Below are positions 33,102-42,926 of a stretch of DNA of 64,000 bases, piece by piece. The DNA lies in the NCBI RefSeq assembly GCF_001641615.1, contig NZ_LRRU01000022.1, positions 511,733 through 575,732 on the forward strand, written 5' to 3'. Both the position numbers and the translations under genes were made by a program. The stretch comes from Pseudoalteromonas gelatinilytica (GTDB taxonomy: Bacteria; Pseudomonadota; Gammaproteobacteria; Enterobacterales; Alteromonadaceae). Numbering within the stretch: position 1 is the stretch's first letter; every line of letters begins with the position of its first letter. The notes below the pieces were generated by a model. The model had not been told where the DNA came from. It saw nothing but the letters and a program-made list of their open reading frames with translations, and ran no database searches.

Positions 33102-35768
33102 ATGTTAAATAATCAAGTTTCAAAAGCAGTTCGCTTAGCGATTGCTTTTGGTGCAGCGTCAACTGCTGCATTTTCAGCTTCGTCTTTTGCTGCTGAAGAA
33201 GAAGGTGCAGAAAAAGTTGAGCGAATCGAAGTTACTGGTTCACGTATTAAACGTACAGATATCGAGGGTGCAAACCCTGTAGTTGTAATCGACCGTGCAT
33301 CTTTAGATAATTCAGGTCAACTAAGTGTTGCAGACGTATTAAACCGCTCAACATTCAACTCATTTGGCTCAATTCAACCATCATCAGGTAGTACTGCGCA
33401 AAGCCAGGCAACAGTTAACTTACGTGGTTTAGGTTCTTCTAGAACACTAGTACTAATCAATGGTAAGAAAATGCCAGGTTCACCTGTTATGGGTGGTGGT
33501 GCAGCTGACTTAAATACCATTCCTTTTGCGGCTGTTGAACGCATTGAAGTGATGGGTGATGGTGCATCAGCTGTATACGGTTCTGATGCGATCGCTGGTG
33601 TAGTAAACATTATTTTAAGAAAAGACTTTGAAGGTGTTCAAGTTCAGGGTCGTATGGGTTCTCCAAGCCGTGATGGTGGTGGTGATGAATCATCATTCTC
33701 AATTATCACAGGCCTTAAATCTGAAAACTCAAACTTAGTATTCAGCTATGAGCATGACGAGCGTGATATCATTTTTGCTCGTGACCGTTGGTTCTCTCGT
33801 GCAACAGATGATGGTTCAGGTACATTCGCTGGTACAACAGGTCAAAGCTGGTACGGCCGTAACATCCTAGACATGCAAACATTTGAGTTTAATCCAATGA
33901 TCACTGGTCAAGATTGTTCTCAATATGGTTCAGCATTTGCTTATCATAACGATGCTCCAGACTTCCCAGATGATGATGGCTGTCATTATGATTACACTGC
34001 GGTTGCTGCTGACGCTGCATCAACGAAGCGTGACTCAGTATTCGTAAACTTTGATTATGACATCAATGATGATCTAATTTTTAACTTCCGTTCATTACAC
34101 TCGCGCAACGAGAGTTTTGGTCGTTTCGCACCTGCTGCGGGTTGGTTTACTTTCCCAATCGCGCTTGCTGAAGATACAACTAAAGGTTTAACGGCAGTTA
34201 ACGAAGGCGACCGTGGTTATTACCGCTTTAATAACGTAGGTACTTCACGTGATACTTGGCAAGTTAGTAACATGGCTGATTGGAGTGCATCTCTAAATGG
34301 TATGGGTGACACGATCGACTGGCACGTTGATGCACACTATAACCGTTATGAAATGAACGAGTGGGGCCAAGGCTATGTTCACCGCCCAAGCGTAGAAAAT
34401 GCAATTGTTGATGGTTGGGATCCTCGCGACCCTGATCAATCGGCATATGCTGAGCAATTAGCGAATATTGCTGCAAACAGTAACCGTCGTTCTGGTAGTA
34501 CATTACGTGAAGTAACTGCAGGCGTTAGCTTCAATGAGTTAGCTACTTTACCAGGTGGTGAACTTGGCTTATACGTTGGTGCTAGCTACCGCGAAACTGA
34601 TTACTTTGACCAAGCTGAAGCTCAAAACGAAGCGAAAAACATCATCGGTACTGCTGGTGGTTCAGCAGCAGGTGATCGTACAGAATCAGCTGTTTTTGCT
34701 GAAATGTTAATCCCTGTGATTGATACATTAGAGCTTAACTTAGCTGCACGATATGATGACTACAGCGATGTAGGTTCTTCATTTGTACCTAAAGTTTCAC
34801 TTAAGTATCAACCATTTGATGAGTTAGTGTTACGTGCTGCTTGGGGTGAAGGTTTCCGTGCTCCAACGCTAGAAGATTTATATAAAGCACCACAAGAGTC
34901 AGCTTCATCAGCTAAAGACGTTGTGGTATGTTCATCAGCGGGTACATCACGCTCTGATTGTCGTACTCAACAACATACAACTTACTTCATTGGTACTGAT
35001 TCCTTAAAGCCTGAAGAGTCAGAAAGTGTTAGCTTCGGTGTGGTTTATAACGTCACAGATAACATTGATATGTCAGTTGACTACTATGATATTAAAATCA
35101 CAAACCAAGTTAGCTCTCTATCTACACAAGACGTATTTGACCTTGAGTTAGCGGGCCTTTTAGGTGACCCTGAAAATCCAAATGATAACGCAGCTGGTTA
35201 TGACCAAGTATCTGTAGACCGTGGTGGTAATCCAACTGGTCGTTCATTACTTGTAACTGCGCCAATGGCTAACATCCCTGGTTTCTCTACAGATGGTTTA
35301 GACTTCAAACTAAACGCTGTATTTGACTTAGGTGGTGCAGGTCAACTTCGTTCTAAGTTTGCTTGGTCAGAAGTACTTAGCTATGAAGAACCAGATATCA
35401 TCGGTTACCCGAACGTTGATAAAATTGGCCGTGCTGGTTTACCAGAAAGAAGAATTAGCTGGGGTTTAACATGGGATATCGAAGCTCACATGTTAAATGT
35501 AAACTGGAATCACATTGCTTCAACAGCTGAAGAAACTGAAGATGCAAATGACGAAGGTACTAAGTTTAAAGCTGTTGGTGAGTTATCTTCATATAACATT
35601 ATTGATGTTAACTATACTTACGCAACGCCTTGGAACCTTGATTTAACAGTTGGTGTTAATAACCTAGCTGATAAAGATCCAGTATTGAACTCTGAACTGG
35701 CGTACGACGATACTCTTTATAGCCAAGTGGGTCGTCTGTACTATGCAGGTTTCAAATTTAAGTTCTAA
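33102..35768 (+). CDS. TonB-dependent outer-membrane receptor 3
   Basis: This receptor has 888 residues from ATG 33102. The frame is open from ATG 33078, but the ribosome site GGGAG in the shared leader and the conserved start MLNNQVSKAVRLAIAFG fix the later start. A signal peptide (cleavage near SSFAAEEE), TonB-box-like VERIEVTGSRIKRTDIE, plug residues NLRGLGSSRTLVLINGKKM and VYGSDAIAGVVNIILRKDF, and a barrel ending LYYAGFKFKF are visible. It closely resembles receptor 2 in the plug and leader. The ligand is unknown; proximity to the S9 peptidase favours peptides. Confidence 0.93.
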   Translation: MLNNQVSKAVRLAIAFGAASTAAFSASSFAAEEEGAEKVERIEVTGSRIKRTDIEGANPVVVIDRASLDNSGQLSVADVLNRSTFNSFGSIQPSSGSTAQSQATVNLRGLGSSRTLVLINGKKMPGSPVMGGGAADLNTIPFAAVERIEVMGDGASAVYGSDAIAGVVNIILRKDFEGVQVQGRMGSPSRDGGGDESSFSIITGLKSENSNLVFSYEHDERDIIFARDRWFSRATDDGSGTFAGTTGQSWYGRNILDMQTFEFNPMITGQDCSQYGSAFAYHNDAPDFPDDDGCHYDYTAVAADAASTKRDSVFVNFDYDINDDLIFNFRSLHSRNESFGRFAPAAGWFTFPIALAEDTTKGLTAVNEGDRGYYRFNNVGTSRDTWQVSNMADWSASLNGMGDTIDWHVDAHYNRYEMNEWGQGYVHRPSVENAIVDGWDPRDPDQSAYAEQLANIAANSNRRSGSTLREVTAGVSFNELATLPGGELGLYVGASYRETDYFDQAEAQNEAKNIIGTAGGSAAGDRTESAVFAEMLIPVIDTLELNLAARYDDYSDVGSSFVPKVSLKYQPFDELVLRAAWGEGFRAPTLEDLYKAPQESASSAKDVVVCSSAGTSRSDCRTQQHTTYFIGTDSLKPEESESVSFGVVYNVTDNIDMSVDYYDIKITNQVSSLSTQDVFDLELAGLLGDPENPNDNAAGYDQVSVDRGGNPTGRSLLVTAPMANIPGFSTDGLDFKLNAVFDLGGAGQLRSKFAWSEVLSYEEPDIIGYPNVDKIGRAGLPERRISWGLTWDIEAHMLNVNWNHIASTAEETEDANDEGTKFKAVGELSSYNIIDVNYTYATPWNLDLTVGVNNLADKDPVLNSELAYDDTLYSQVGRLYYAGFKFKF

Positions 35769-35794
35769 ACGAACGATTTAAATACTTGTATATT

Positions 35795-35820
35795 AAAACC
35801 CTGCACTTGCAGGGTTTTTT
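35795..35820 (+). terminator. Intrinsic terminator of receptor 3
   Basis: AAAACCCTGC and GCAGGGTTTT form a 10-bp stem with loop ACTT followed by a T run. It nearly matches the receptor 2 terminator stem. Confidence 0.92.
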
Positions 35821-35969
35821 ATTTTATAAACAAATTCACTATAGGTTTTACAGTTATAAAATAATTTATTTTTAAGGTTTAATTATTTACTTAAGCTCTT
35901 GCGCAAGATTTACGTGCAGTTGTTTAAATCAATTTATGCTCTTATACTTAAAAAACCTTAATAAAAGCG

Positions 35970-38900
35970 ATGTTTCAGTTGAGTTATTTCCATAAAATCA
36001 TAGTGTTGTTTTTGACGCTGTGTCTTTCATTCGATGTCTTAGCCACACAACTCAAAGCGGGTATCGTCAGCTACAATTTTTTTCCTTACCATACCCGGGA
36101 TGCTGATGGGCAGTTTTCTGGGGTTATTGTTGGCTACAGTAATGAAATTGCACGTTTGGCTGAAGCGGATCTTGAATATCGTGTCTTTGATAGCTTAGAT
36201 GAACTTTTAGATGCGCTTAAAGCCGGTGAAATTGATTTTGCGGTGGGTTTAAATAAAACGGCGCAACGTAAAAAGCATTTCTTATTTTCTACCCCCTTCA
36301 TGGAAGCGCCTAGAGGTATTGTCGCAAATCAATCTATCGCGAATGACGCACTAAAAAACTTGGCGAGTCTGCGATGGGTATGTATTACAGGGAGTTCACA
36401 TTGTGAATACCTAGTTGAAAATGGCGCGCTATTTATTAATCGTTTTATAAAACCCGAAGATGCTTTTAAAAAAGTTGCCGATGGCACGTTCGACGCCTTT
36501 ATGGGCGATTACTCAGTATTATCCCACCAACTTAAAAACCGCTCTCAAGAAAACCTTAAAGTTGTGAGTCCAATTTGGCTATCGAGTGAAACCTTGCATG
36601 TTATGTTTAATAAAAATAAAACAGCATTACGCAATCAGGTTAACTCAGTACTTGCTGCGATTTCACCGACCACGAAACAACTGTGGGAAAGCTCTGCCAG
36701 CGAAGAATATTTAGCAGCTAAAGCGTATAGTCAATTCAAGCGAGATTTTAATCGTATTGATAAAAAAGAAGAAAATAATTACTTACTGACTTTTTCATTT
36801 GTGGATGGTCTCTATCCAATTCATGCAACCAGCAATGTAGGTGAAGCCAGTGGTTACCTAAACGATACCCTTGAGCTATTAGCACAACGTAGTGGCTTTC
36901 AATTCAAATATATTCCAGCAGCAAACAGTAAAGAACTCGAAAGGTTATTTTTAGCCAATAAAATCGATCTGATCCCAACAATGACTCCCACCAAAATTGA
37001 TGAAGGGGTATTAATTGCGCTGCCATCACATTACAGTTTAGAAATGGTGTTGATCTCAAAGCGAGCGAGTAACACCAAGCGAATAGGTTATTTAGAGGTA
37101 TTTGCCGATCCGAAACAAAAGCTTTTAACGAATGAGTTAGTCGAGACGGTTTCATTTGACTCTATCAAAACGCTATTTTTTGCACTCAGGAATGACAATA
37201 TTGACGCGGTGATCCTGCCGCAAAGTATTGCAGCCTACCAATTAAACCAATTCTATATTGGTGAGTTTTATATCAATCCGAAATACCGATATACCCAGCC
37301 TATTTATTTTTTAGTGAATAAACATTTTTCAGAATTTGCGACGTTGCTAGATAGTCTGTTCAAAACATTGACCAGCAATGATTTTAGCCATGTTGTTAAT
37401 CGCCATGGTATTTTTAGTATTGAGCGTGGTTATGATAGAAAAACGGTAAATACCACGGCTATTCTCATTTTAATTCTGATTGCTGTATCGGTGATCTATT
37501 TTATTAGTTGGCGTTTAACCATTAACCGTGAAATTGCAAAGCGTAAAGAGGCTGAAGAAGTGGCCCTCAGTAAGCTTAACTTCACGCAAAAATTGATAGA
37601 TGACTTACCGACAATGGTGGTGATTCAAGATCAGCACCAAAAACGCATTATGTGGAACAGGGCCTACAAAGAGAATTTTGCACACCTATGGGATGAAAAT
37701 AACCAATACCTGCGTGGCGATATTAAAGTCGTAAAAAAACTGATTTCACAAAATGAGCAAAGTTTAAGTTCAGGTAAAGTCATTAATCAGCATATTAATT
37801 ACATCAACAAAGCTGGCAAAGAACTGGAGCTGCTATATACCAAAAAGCCTTATGTGGGTTTAGATGGTGAGCTGGCTGGTATTATGACCGTACTTACAGA
37901 CGTGACAGAGCATCGTCATTTGCAGCGTGAGAATCAGTCAGTTCAGCAGTTATTGCAAACTATTACAGATACCATACCTGGAGGCGTGTTCCAGTATGAA
38001 TACTATGACAACGGTGAGGGATGTTATACCTATATAAGTAAAGGCGCACAGAGCTTATTAGGAATTACGTCGAGAATGATTAACCAGCGCGGTATGACAG
38101 GTTGTATTTCGCCTTTTATTGTTGATGAAGATCGGGTACACATCGCGAAGAGCTTTAAAGCTGCCAGTAAACTCAACAAAATGATCGATATTGAGTTTCG
38201 GATAAATAATCTCGGCCAGCAAATTTGGTGTCGTTATATTGCCAATGCAGAAATTAATAAACGTGACGATAGGCAAGGGGTGAGGTGGAATGGTATCTTG
38301 CTAGATATTAGCTTACTTAAACGCCAACAAGCAGACTTAAGTAAAGCCACTCAGCTTGCACATCAAGCTGATTTAGCAAAAAGCCGTTTTATTGCCACCA
38401 TGAGCCATGAATTAAGAACACCTATGTCAGGGGTGAATGGCTTTATAGAGCTTCTAAAATCATCACCACTTGATGAAGAGCAGCATTATCTGGTGGATCA
38501 TATCGACAGCTCAGTAACCAAGCTTCGTACATTAGTGGATGATATTTTATATTTTGCTAACACCAGTACGGGTAATATCGAAGTTGAATTACGCGAAGTC
38601 GATTTAGAAGCACATTTATGCCGTGTAATGCGTGCCCATGAATACCTTGCTAAGCAAAAAGGGCTTGAGTTCAATCTGATATGGCGCACTGCGGCGTACA
38701 CGCTCGCATCGGTCGATATAAGTCACCTGATGCAAGTCCTTTCAAATGTGTTAAACAACGCCGTAAAATTTACAGAAAAAGGCTCAATAAGTTGTGATGT
38801 GTTATTTGATAAGCAATCTCTAAAAATTGAAATATCAGATACAGGTAAAGGCATGACAGCCGAACAGCTGGCACATACATTTACTCCTTTCGAGCAAGCT

Positions 38901-40166
38901 GATAACTCTATTCAACGTCGACATGGCGGTACCGGATTAGGTTTGAGCTTGGCAAAGCAACTGGTTGAAGCCATGCAGGGTGAAATCTCCCTTTCAAGTA
39001 CCTATGGTAAAGGCACTAATGTGTATATTGCTGTGCCACTTAAAAACGTCAGCAAACAAAAACTACAGGCTGTTTCAATCAATTGGGCTGTGTGTAGTCA
39101 AGATCATCAGTTATTAAATAACCTTGCAAGTATGGGCGTTAAGCACCACCCGTTAAGTGCGCCAATTGATAAAGAGGCATTTGAACAAGCTGACAATATT
39201 CTAATTGATGAGAGCTATATTAAAGCGTTGTGGGGAGAGCAGTGGCAGCAGTCTATTAGTGCCGCAAACAATAACTATATTTTAGTAGCAAGTGCTAAAA
39301 AAGCGCATAGACCAGCAAATTGTAGCTGTCATATTCTCCCTGTAGAACCATTATACCCAGATACCTTACGTGAGCTTATAAACAGCGTACACACCAGTGA
39401 TGATGAGGGCATACCTACGCATAATACACAGATACATGGGCAAATATTAATCGCTGAAGATAATAAAACAAATCAGCTATTACTTGAAAAGCAATGTCAG
39501 AAGCTCGGTATCAAAGCCGTGATGGTTGATGATGGCATTGCTGCACTTAGGGCGCTTGAAACAGGGCATTTTGATTTATTATTAACAGACTGTCATATGC
39601 CCGATTTAGATGGGTTTAAATTAACAGAGCAATTACGAAGCCAAGAAAAGTTTAAACGTTTACCAATAATTGGCTTTACTGCAGATGATTCAAAAGAGTG
39701 TTTAAATAAAGCACTCAAATCAGGCATGAATTGTGTGCTATTTAAACCATATAAACTCAATGAATTATATAATCGTTTAGTTGAGTTTATCGATTTAAAA
39801 ACAGATGATTTGCCTAACGGTAACGAAGGGAGTGATATCAGTTTACAGGGTATAAAAGATAAACAACACTGGTTAACTATTTTTGGAAATGAGAATGACG
39901 CAAAAATGCTCGCTGACGTGTTTATAAGCAGTTTGCAAAGTGACTTAAATACCTTGCATGAGCACTTGGAATCTCAAAATTCAGAAAAGGTTTCTGCAGC
40001 AATACATAAGCTTAAAGGCGCTATTGTGATGTTGCAATATCCACCTTTGTCTGAACTAATCGTGACAACAGAAAATACCTTTAACCAACAGCAAGATACA
40101 TTAATTGTCGAAAAGTTAATTACAGAGCTAAGCGATGTCATAGATAAAATTAAGCTATGGCTATAA
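35970..40166 (+). CDS. BvgS/EvgS-like hybrid sensor histidine kinase
   Basis: This 1398-residue unorthodox sensor has a signal peptide (about residues 1-25) and two periplasmic solute-binding-like (Venus-flytrap) domains at roughly 26-250 and 275-480. A membrane helix near 490-512 (TTAILILILIAVSVIYFISW) is followed by two PAS regions (about 530-790) and HisKA with phospho-His813 in MSHELRTP. Next come HATPase_c with DTGKGM and GGTGLGLSL, a receiver with Asp1207 in TDCHMPDLDG, and an HPt domain with His1346 in AIHKLKGA. It runs the full His-Asp-His relay but has no partner response regulator next to it. The ligand is unknown; a nutrient or amine is plausible from the flytrap domains. Confidence 0.92.
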   Translation: MFQLSYFHKIIVLFLTLCLSFDVLATQLKAGIVSYNFFPYHTRDADGQFSGVIVGYSNEIARLAEADLEYRVFDSLDELLDALKAGEIDFAVGLNKTAQRKKHFLFSTPFMEAPRGIVANQSIANDALKNLASLRWVCITGSSHCEYLVENGALFINRFIKPEDAFKKVADGTFDAFMGDYSVLSHQLKNRSQENLKVVSPIWLSSETLHVMFNKNKTALRNQVNSVLAAISPTTKQLWESSASEEYLAAKAYSQFKRDFNRIDKKEENNYLLTFSFVDGLYPIHATSNVGEASGYLNDTLELLAQRSGFQFKYIPAANSKELERLFLANKIDLIPTMTPTKIDEGVLIALPSHYSLEMVLISKRASNTKRIGYLEVFADPKQKLLTNELVETVSFDSIKTLFFALRNDNIDAVILPQSIAAYQLNQFYIGEFYINPKYRYTQPIYFLVNKHFSEFATLLDSLFKTLTSNDFSHVVNRHGIFSIERGYDRKTVNTTAILILILIAVSVIYFISWRLTINREIAKRKEAEEVALSKLNFTQKLIDDLPTMVVIQDQHQKRIMWNRAYKENFAHLWDENNQYLRGDIKVVKKLISQNEQSLSSGKVINQHINYINKAGKELELLYTKKPYVGLDGELAGIMTVLTDVTEHRHLQRENQSVQQLLQTITDTIPGGVFQYEYYDNGEGCYTYISKGAQSLLGITSRMINQRGMTGCISPFIVDEDRVHIAKSFKAASKLNKMIDIEFRINNLGQQIWCRYIANAEINKRDDRQGVRWNGILLDISLLKRQQADLSKATQLAHQADLAKSRFIATMSHELRTPMSGVNGFIELLKSSPLDEEQHYLVDHIDSSVTKLRTLVDDILYFANTSTGNIEVELREVDLEAHLCRVMRAHEYLAKQKGLEFNLIWRTAAYTLASVDISHLMQVLSNVLNNAVKFTEKGSISCDVLFDKQSLKIEISDTGKGMTAEQLAHTFTPFEQADNSIQRRHGGTGLGLSLAKQLVEAMQGEISLSSTYGKGTNVYIAVPLKNVSKQKLQAVSINWAVCSQDHQLLNNLASMGVKHHPLSAPIDKEAFEQADNILIDESYIKALWGEQWQQSISAANNNYILVASAKKAHRPANCSCHILPVEPLYPDTLRELINSVHTSDDEGIPTHNTQIHGQILIAEDNKTNQLLLEKQCQKLGIKAVMVDDGIAALRALETGHFDLLLTDCHMPDLDGFKLTEQLRSQEKFKRLPIIGFTADDSKECLNKALKSGMNCVLFKPYKLNELYNRLVEFIDLKTDDLPNGNEGSDISLQGIKDKQHWLTIFGNENDAKMLADVFISSLQSDLNTLHEHLESQNSEKVSAAIHKLKGAIVMLQYPPLSELIVTTENTFNQQQDTLIVEKLITELSDVIDKIKLWL

Positions 40167-40265
40167 TAAAAAGATAGGATGAAAAATAAACATAGAATAG
40201 ATTATTTTATGATTTCAACATATACTAGGTCGTGTTGAACATTTAACCTAACTTTTAATATTTAA

Positions 40266-40275
40266 GAGAGCTCTC
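40266..40275. promoter_or_regulatory. Palindrome covering the H-NS-like gene ribosome site
   Basis: GAGAGCTCTC is a perfect 10-bp palindrome that contains the likely Shine-Dalgarno AAGAGAG and ends 1 nt before the ATG. Without a loop it cannot form a stable intramolecular hairpin, so any regulatory role is uncertain. Confidence 0.3.
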
Positions 40276-40276
40276 A

Positions 40277-40582
40277 ATGAAAGAAATCCGATCTTTTGTT
40301 AAATCTGCGTCATTATCTGAATTAGAAAAAGCAAAACAGCTAATCGACACAGCAATCGAGAAATATACTCAACAGCAAGAAGCTAAAAAAGAAGTACTCG
40401 ATCTACTAAAAGAAAAAGGACTTACATTAGAAGATCTACAGGATGTAGCAACAACGGATAAGCGTACAAAAGTAAAACCAAAGTACCGCATCGAATTTAA
40501 TGGCGAAATCGTTGAATGGACAGGCCGTGGTAAACGTCCTAAAGCATTCCAAGGTGTGGATTTAACAAAACACCTCGCTTAA
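40277..40582 (+). CDS. H-NS family nucleoid-associated protein
   Basis: This small protein (101 residues) has an N-terminal coiled-coil oligomerisation region (SLSELEKAKQLIDTAIEKY) and a C-terminal DNA-binding domain. PKYRIEFNGEIVEWTGRGKRPKAF is the H-NS AT-hook-like WTGRGKRP loop. It is shorter than E. coli H-NS (137) and nearer to compact H-NS paralogues. Such proteins silence AT-rich, often horizontally acquired, DNA. It lies alone, with its own terminator, between the hybrid kinase and radD. A palindrome covers its ribosome site. Confidence 0.88.
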   Translation: MKEIRSFVKSASLSELEKAKQLIDTAIEKYTQQQEAKKEVLDLLKEKGLTLEDLQDVATTDKRTKVKPKYRIEFNGEIVEWTGRGKRPKAFQGVDLTKHLA

Positions 40583-40602
40583 TTTTTGCTTTAAAGAATA
40601 TC

Positions 40603-40628
40603 AAGGGAAGCGTATGCTTCCCTTTTTT
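40603..40628 (+). terminator. Intrinsic terminator of the H-NS-like gene
   Basis: A 9-bp perfect stem (AAGGGAAGC/GCTTCCCTT) with loop GTAT is followed by a T run, 20 nt after the stop. Confidence 0.93.
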
Positions 40629-40650
40629 ATGTCGATTATAGTCCGATAAC

Positions 40651-42396
40651 ATGAAGTACGTACTCAGACCCTATCAACAAGAGGCCGTGGCTCGCACGGT
40701 TGCTCACTTTCGACAAACAGACGACGCCGCCCTGATTGTATTACCAACAGGAGCAGGAAAAAGCCTGGTTATTGCTGAACTTGCACGTATTGCCAAACAA
40801 AAAATTATGGTGCTTGCGCATGTTAAAGAGCTGGTAGAACAAAACGCTGAGAAATATATTAGCTTTGGCTTTAAGGCGAGTATTTTTTCTGCAGGGTTAA
40901 AACAAAAGTCTTTAACAGAGCAAGTCACCTTTGCAAGTGTGCAATCATTGGCTCGCAATACAGAGCAGCTTACCGATGCGTACTCTTTGTTGATCATTGA
41001 TGAATGCCACCGTGTAAGCGGTGATGACAACAGTCAATACGGGCAGGTCATAGCGAGTCTAAAAAAACAAAACCCCAACCTTAAAGTGCTTGGCTTAACC
41101 GCGACACCATTTCGTATGGGGATGGGCTGGGTTTATCATCATCACTATCATGGTTTTGTTAGAGGGGATAAAGAGGCACCATTTAAGAAGTGTATTTTTG
41201 AGTTACCACTGCGCTATATGATCAAAAACGGCTATTTAACGCCACCCCATGAAGTTGATGCAGCTATTAGCCATTATGACTTTTCATCATTGCCGAGTGA
41301 TTCATTTGGCCGGTACAGCATTGAGAATATGAATGCGTTATTAAAAGATAATACACGTGCAACAAAAGCCATTATCAATCAAGTAATAGAATACAGTGAA
41401 CAGCGTCATGGCGTAATGATCTTCGCCGCAACTGTGATGCATGCCAAAGAAATTACCAGTTACTTACCTGAGGATAGTACGGCACTTATCACGGGTGATA
41501 CGGATAATAACGAACGTGACCGGATTATTAATCAATTTAAAGCCAAAAAAATAAAGTATTTAGTTAATGTGTCCGTACTCACGACGGGTTTTGATGCACC
41601 TCACGTTGATTATATTGCGATTTTACGCCCCACCGAGTCGGTCAGTTTATACCAACAGATTGTGGGTCGAGGCTTGCGTTTAAGCGAAGGGAAAAAAGAC
41701 TGCTTAGTTATTGATTATGCAGGTAACGGCTTTGATTTATTTTACCCTGAAGTAGGCAGTAAAAAAGCGCAAAGTGATAATGAACCAGTTCAAGTGCTGT
41801 GCCCAGGCTGTGGATTTGCGAATATTTTTTGGGGTAAAACAGACAGCGAAGGCAAAGTGGTTGAGCATTTTGGCAGGCGTTGCCAAGGCTTGCTGGACGA
41901 TGGTGAAGAGCAAGTACAGTGTGATTACCGTTTTCGTTTTAAAGAATGTGAGCAGTGTGGAGAACAAAATGATATTGCTGCAAGGCAGTGTCAGTCTTGT
42001 GGTGCAATGATGGCAGACCCTGATGATAAACTGCGAGAGGCGCTTAATCTCAAAGATGCCTTGGTATTAAGATGTAGTGGTTTGTCGGCACAGTTGCTCG
42101 CAAAAGGTTTACTTAAAATTAGCTACTATGATGAAGATGGAGCCAGTTGTGATGAGGTGTTTAACTTAGCAAATGACACCGGTCGGTTTATTTTTAATAA
42201 GCAGTTTGGAAAACGAGCAGCACCAGGTTTTACCCCAATTAATTGGCAAAGCGCGGAGCAGGTTGTCGATTCACAGCAGCAATTACTGGCACCCGATTTT
42301 GTGATTGCACGAAAAAATAAAAAATACGGTTGGAAAGTGGCAGAAAAGCTATTTGATTATCAAGGCAATTTTCGTAAGGCGAATCAACTACATTGA
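40651..42396 (+). CDS. radD: DEAD/DEAH-box helicase RadD (YejH)
   Basis: RadD (581 residues; E. coli 586) is an SF2 helicase-like ATPase that aids RecA-mediated recombination and repair of interstrand crosslinks. The Q-motif region is YVLRPYQQEAV, Walker A is VLPTGAGKSLV near residue 36, motif II is IIDECHRV near residue 118, and motif VI is QQIVGRGLRLSEGK. The zinc-binding C-terminal part has CPGCGF, ECEQCGEQND and CQSCGAMM cysteine pairs, as in RadD. The start codon is the ATG 23 nt after the H-NS terminator. The neighbouring RraB-like gene is convergent. Confidence 0.92.
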   Translation: MKYVLRPYQQEAVARTVAHFRQTDDAALIVLPTGAGKSLVIAELARIAKQKIMVLAHVKELVEQNAEKYISFGFKASIFSAGLKQKSLTEQVTFASVQSLARNTEQLTDAYSLLIIDECHRVSGDDNSQYGQVIASLKKQNPNLKVLGLTATPFRMGMGWVYHHHYHGFVRGDKEAPFKKCIFELPLRYMIKNGYLTPPHEVDAAISHYDFSSLPSDSFGRYSIENMNALLKDNTRATKAIINQVIEYSEQRHGVMIFAATVMHAKEITSYLPEDSTALITGDTDNNERDRIINQFKAKKIKYLVNVSVLTTGFDAPHVDYIAILRPTESVSLYQQIVGRGLRLSEGKKDCLVIDYAGNGFDLFYPEVGSKKAQSDNEPVQVLCPGCGFANIFWGKTDSEGKVVEHFGRRCQGLLDDGEEQVQCDYRFRFKECEQCGEQNDIAARQCQSCGAMMADPDDKLREALNLKDALVLRCSGLSAQLLAKGLLKISYYDEDGASCDEVFNLANDTGRFIFNKQFGKRAAPGFTPINWQSAEQVVDSQQQLLAPDFVIARKNKKYGWKVAEKLFDYQGNFRKANQLH

Positions 42397-42422
42397 TCCC
42401 CTTACGAGATTGTGGGAATGGC

Positions 42423-42755
42423 TTATTCTTCTTCGGCCATTAAACCCCAGCCATCACCATAACCATTATGGCCATTAGCGATGCTTTCTAAGTATTGTTC
42501 AGTTTGGCTAAGTAACGTGTGATCTGGCACCATCTTCACGCGAGTAATTACTTCCCACACCCCAGTATCTGGGCATTTGGTTAACTCTGTTGAAGGGGCT
42601 AGCTCATCACTTGCAATGGCTTTAGCAAATTTTTCTGCTTCAGGCTTTTGCTCAAAAAGAATATAGAAATCGATAGTTTGCATACTGGTTAAATCAACAC
42701 CAGCGTCAGCAATTTCAGCTAATAATTGACCGTTTTCGTCATCAGGGAAGTGCAT
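42423..42755 (-). CDS. RraB-family ribonuclease E regulator-like protein
   Basis: This acidic protein (110 residues; E. coli RraB about 138) has the RraB pattern: DFYILFEQKPEAEKFAKAI near residues 28-46, then WEVITRVKMVPDHTLLSQTEQYLESIA, and the ending GYGDGWGL. RraB binds and modulates RNase E in E. coli. Here it lacks the family's usual acidic insert near the middle, so it may be a short orthologue or paralogue. It is divergent from tamA and convergent with radD. Confidence 0.8.
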   Translation of the reverse strand: MHFPDDENGQLLAEIADAGVDLTSMQTIDFYILFEQKPEAEKFAKAIASDELAPSTELTKCPDTGVWEVITRVKMVPDHTLLSQTEQYLESIANGHNGYGDGWGLMAEEE

Positions 42756-42926
42756 TTAGTCGCTCATTCATTATAAATCTAGGTATTATCCGCTATTGTA
42801 GCGAAAATAATTGTTTAACGCGTACTAATTTTAACATTTCAATTATGTCAGTGGCTATTGCACTGTGCTAGTATCTTTTTGTACTCATTTTAGATTATGA
42901 CTCTTCCAAAAAAGTAAGGATATTTT

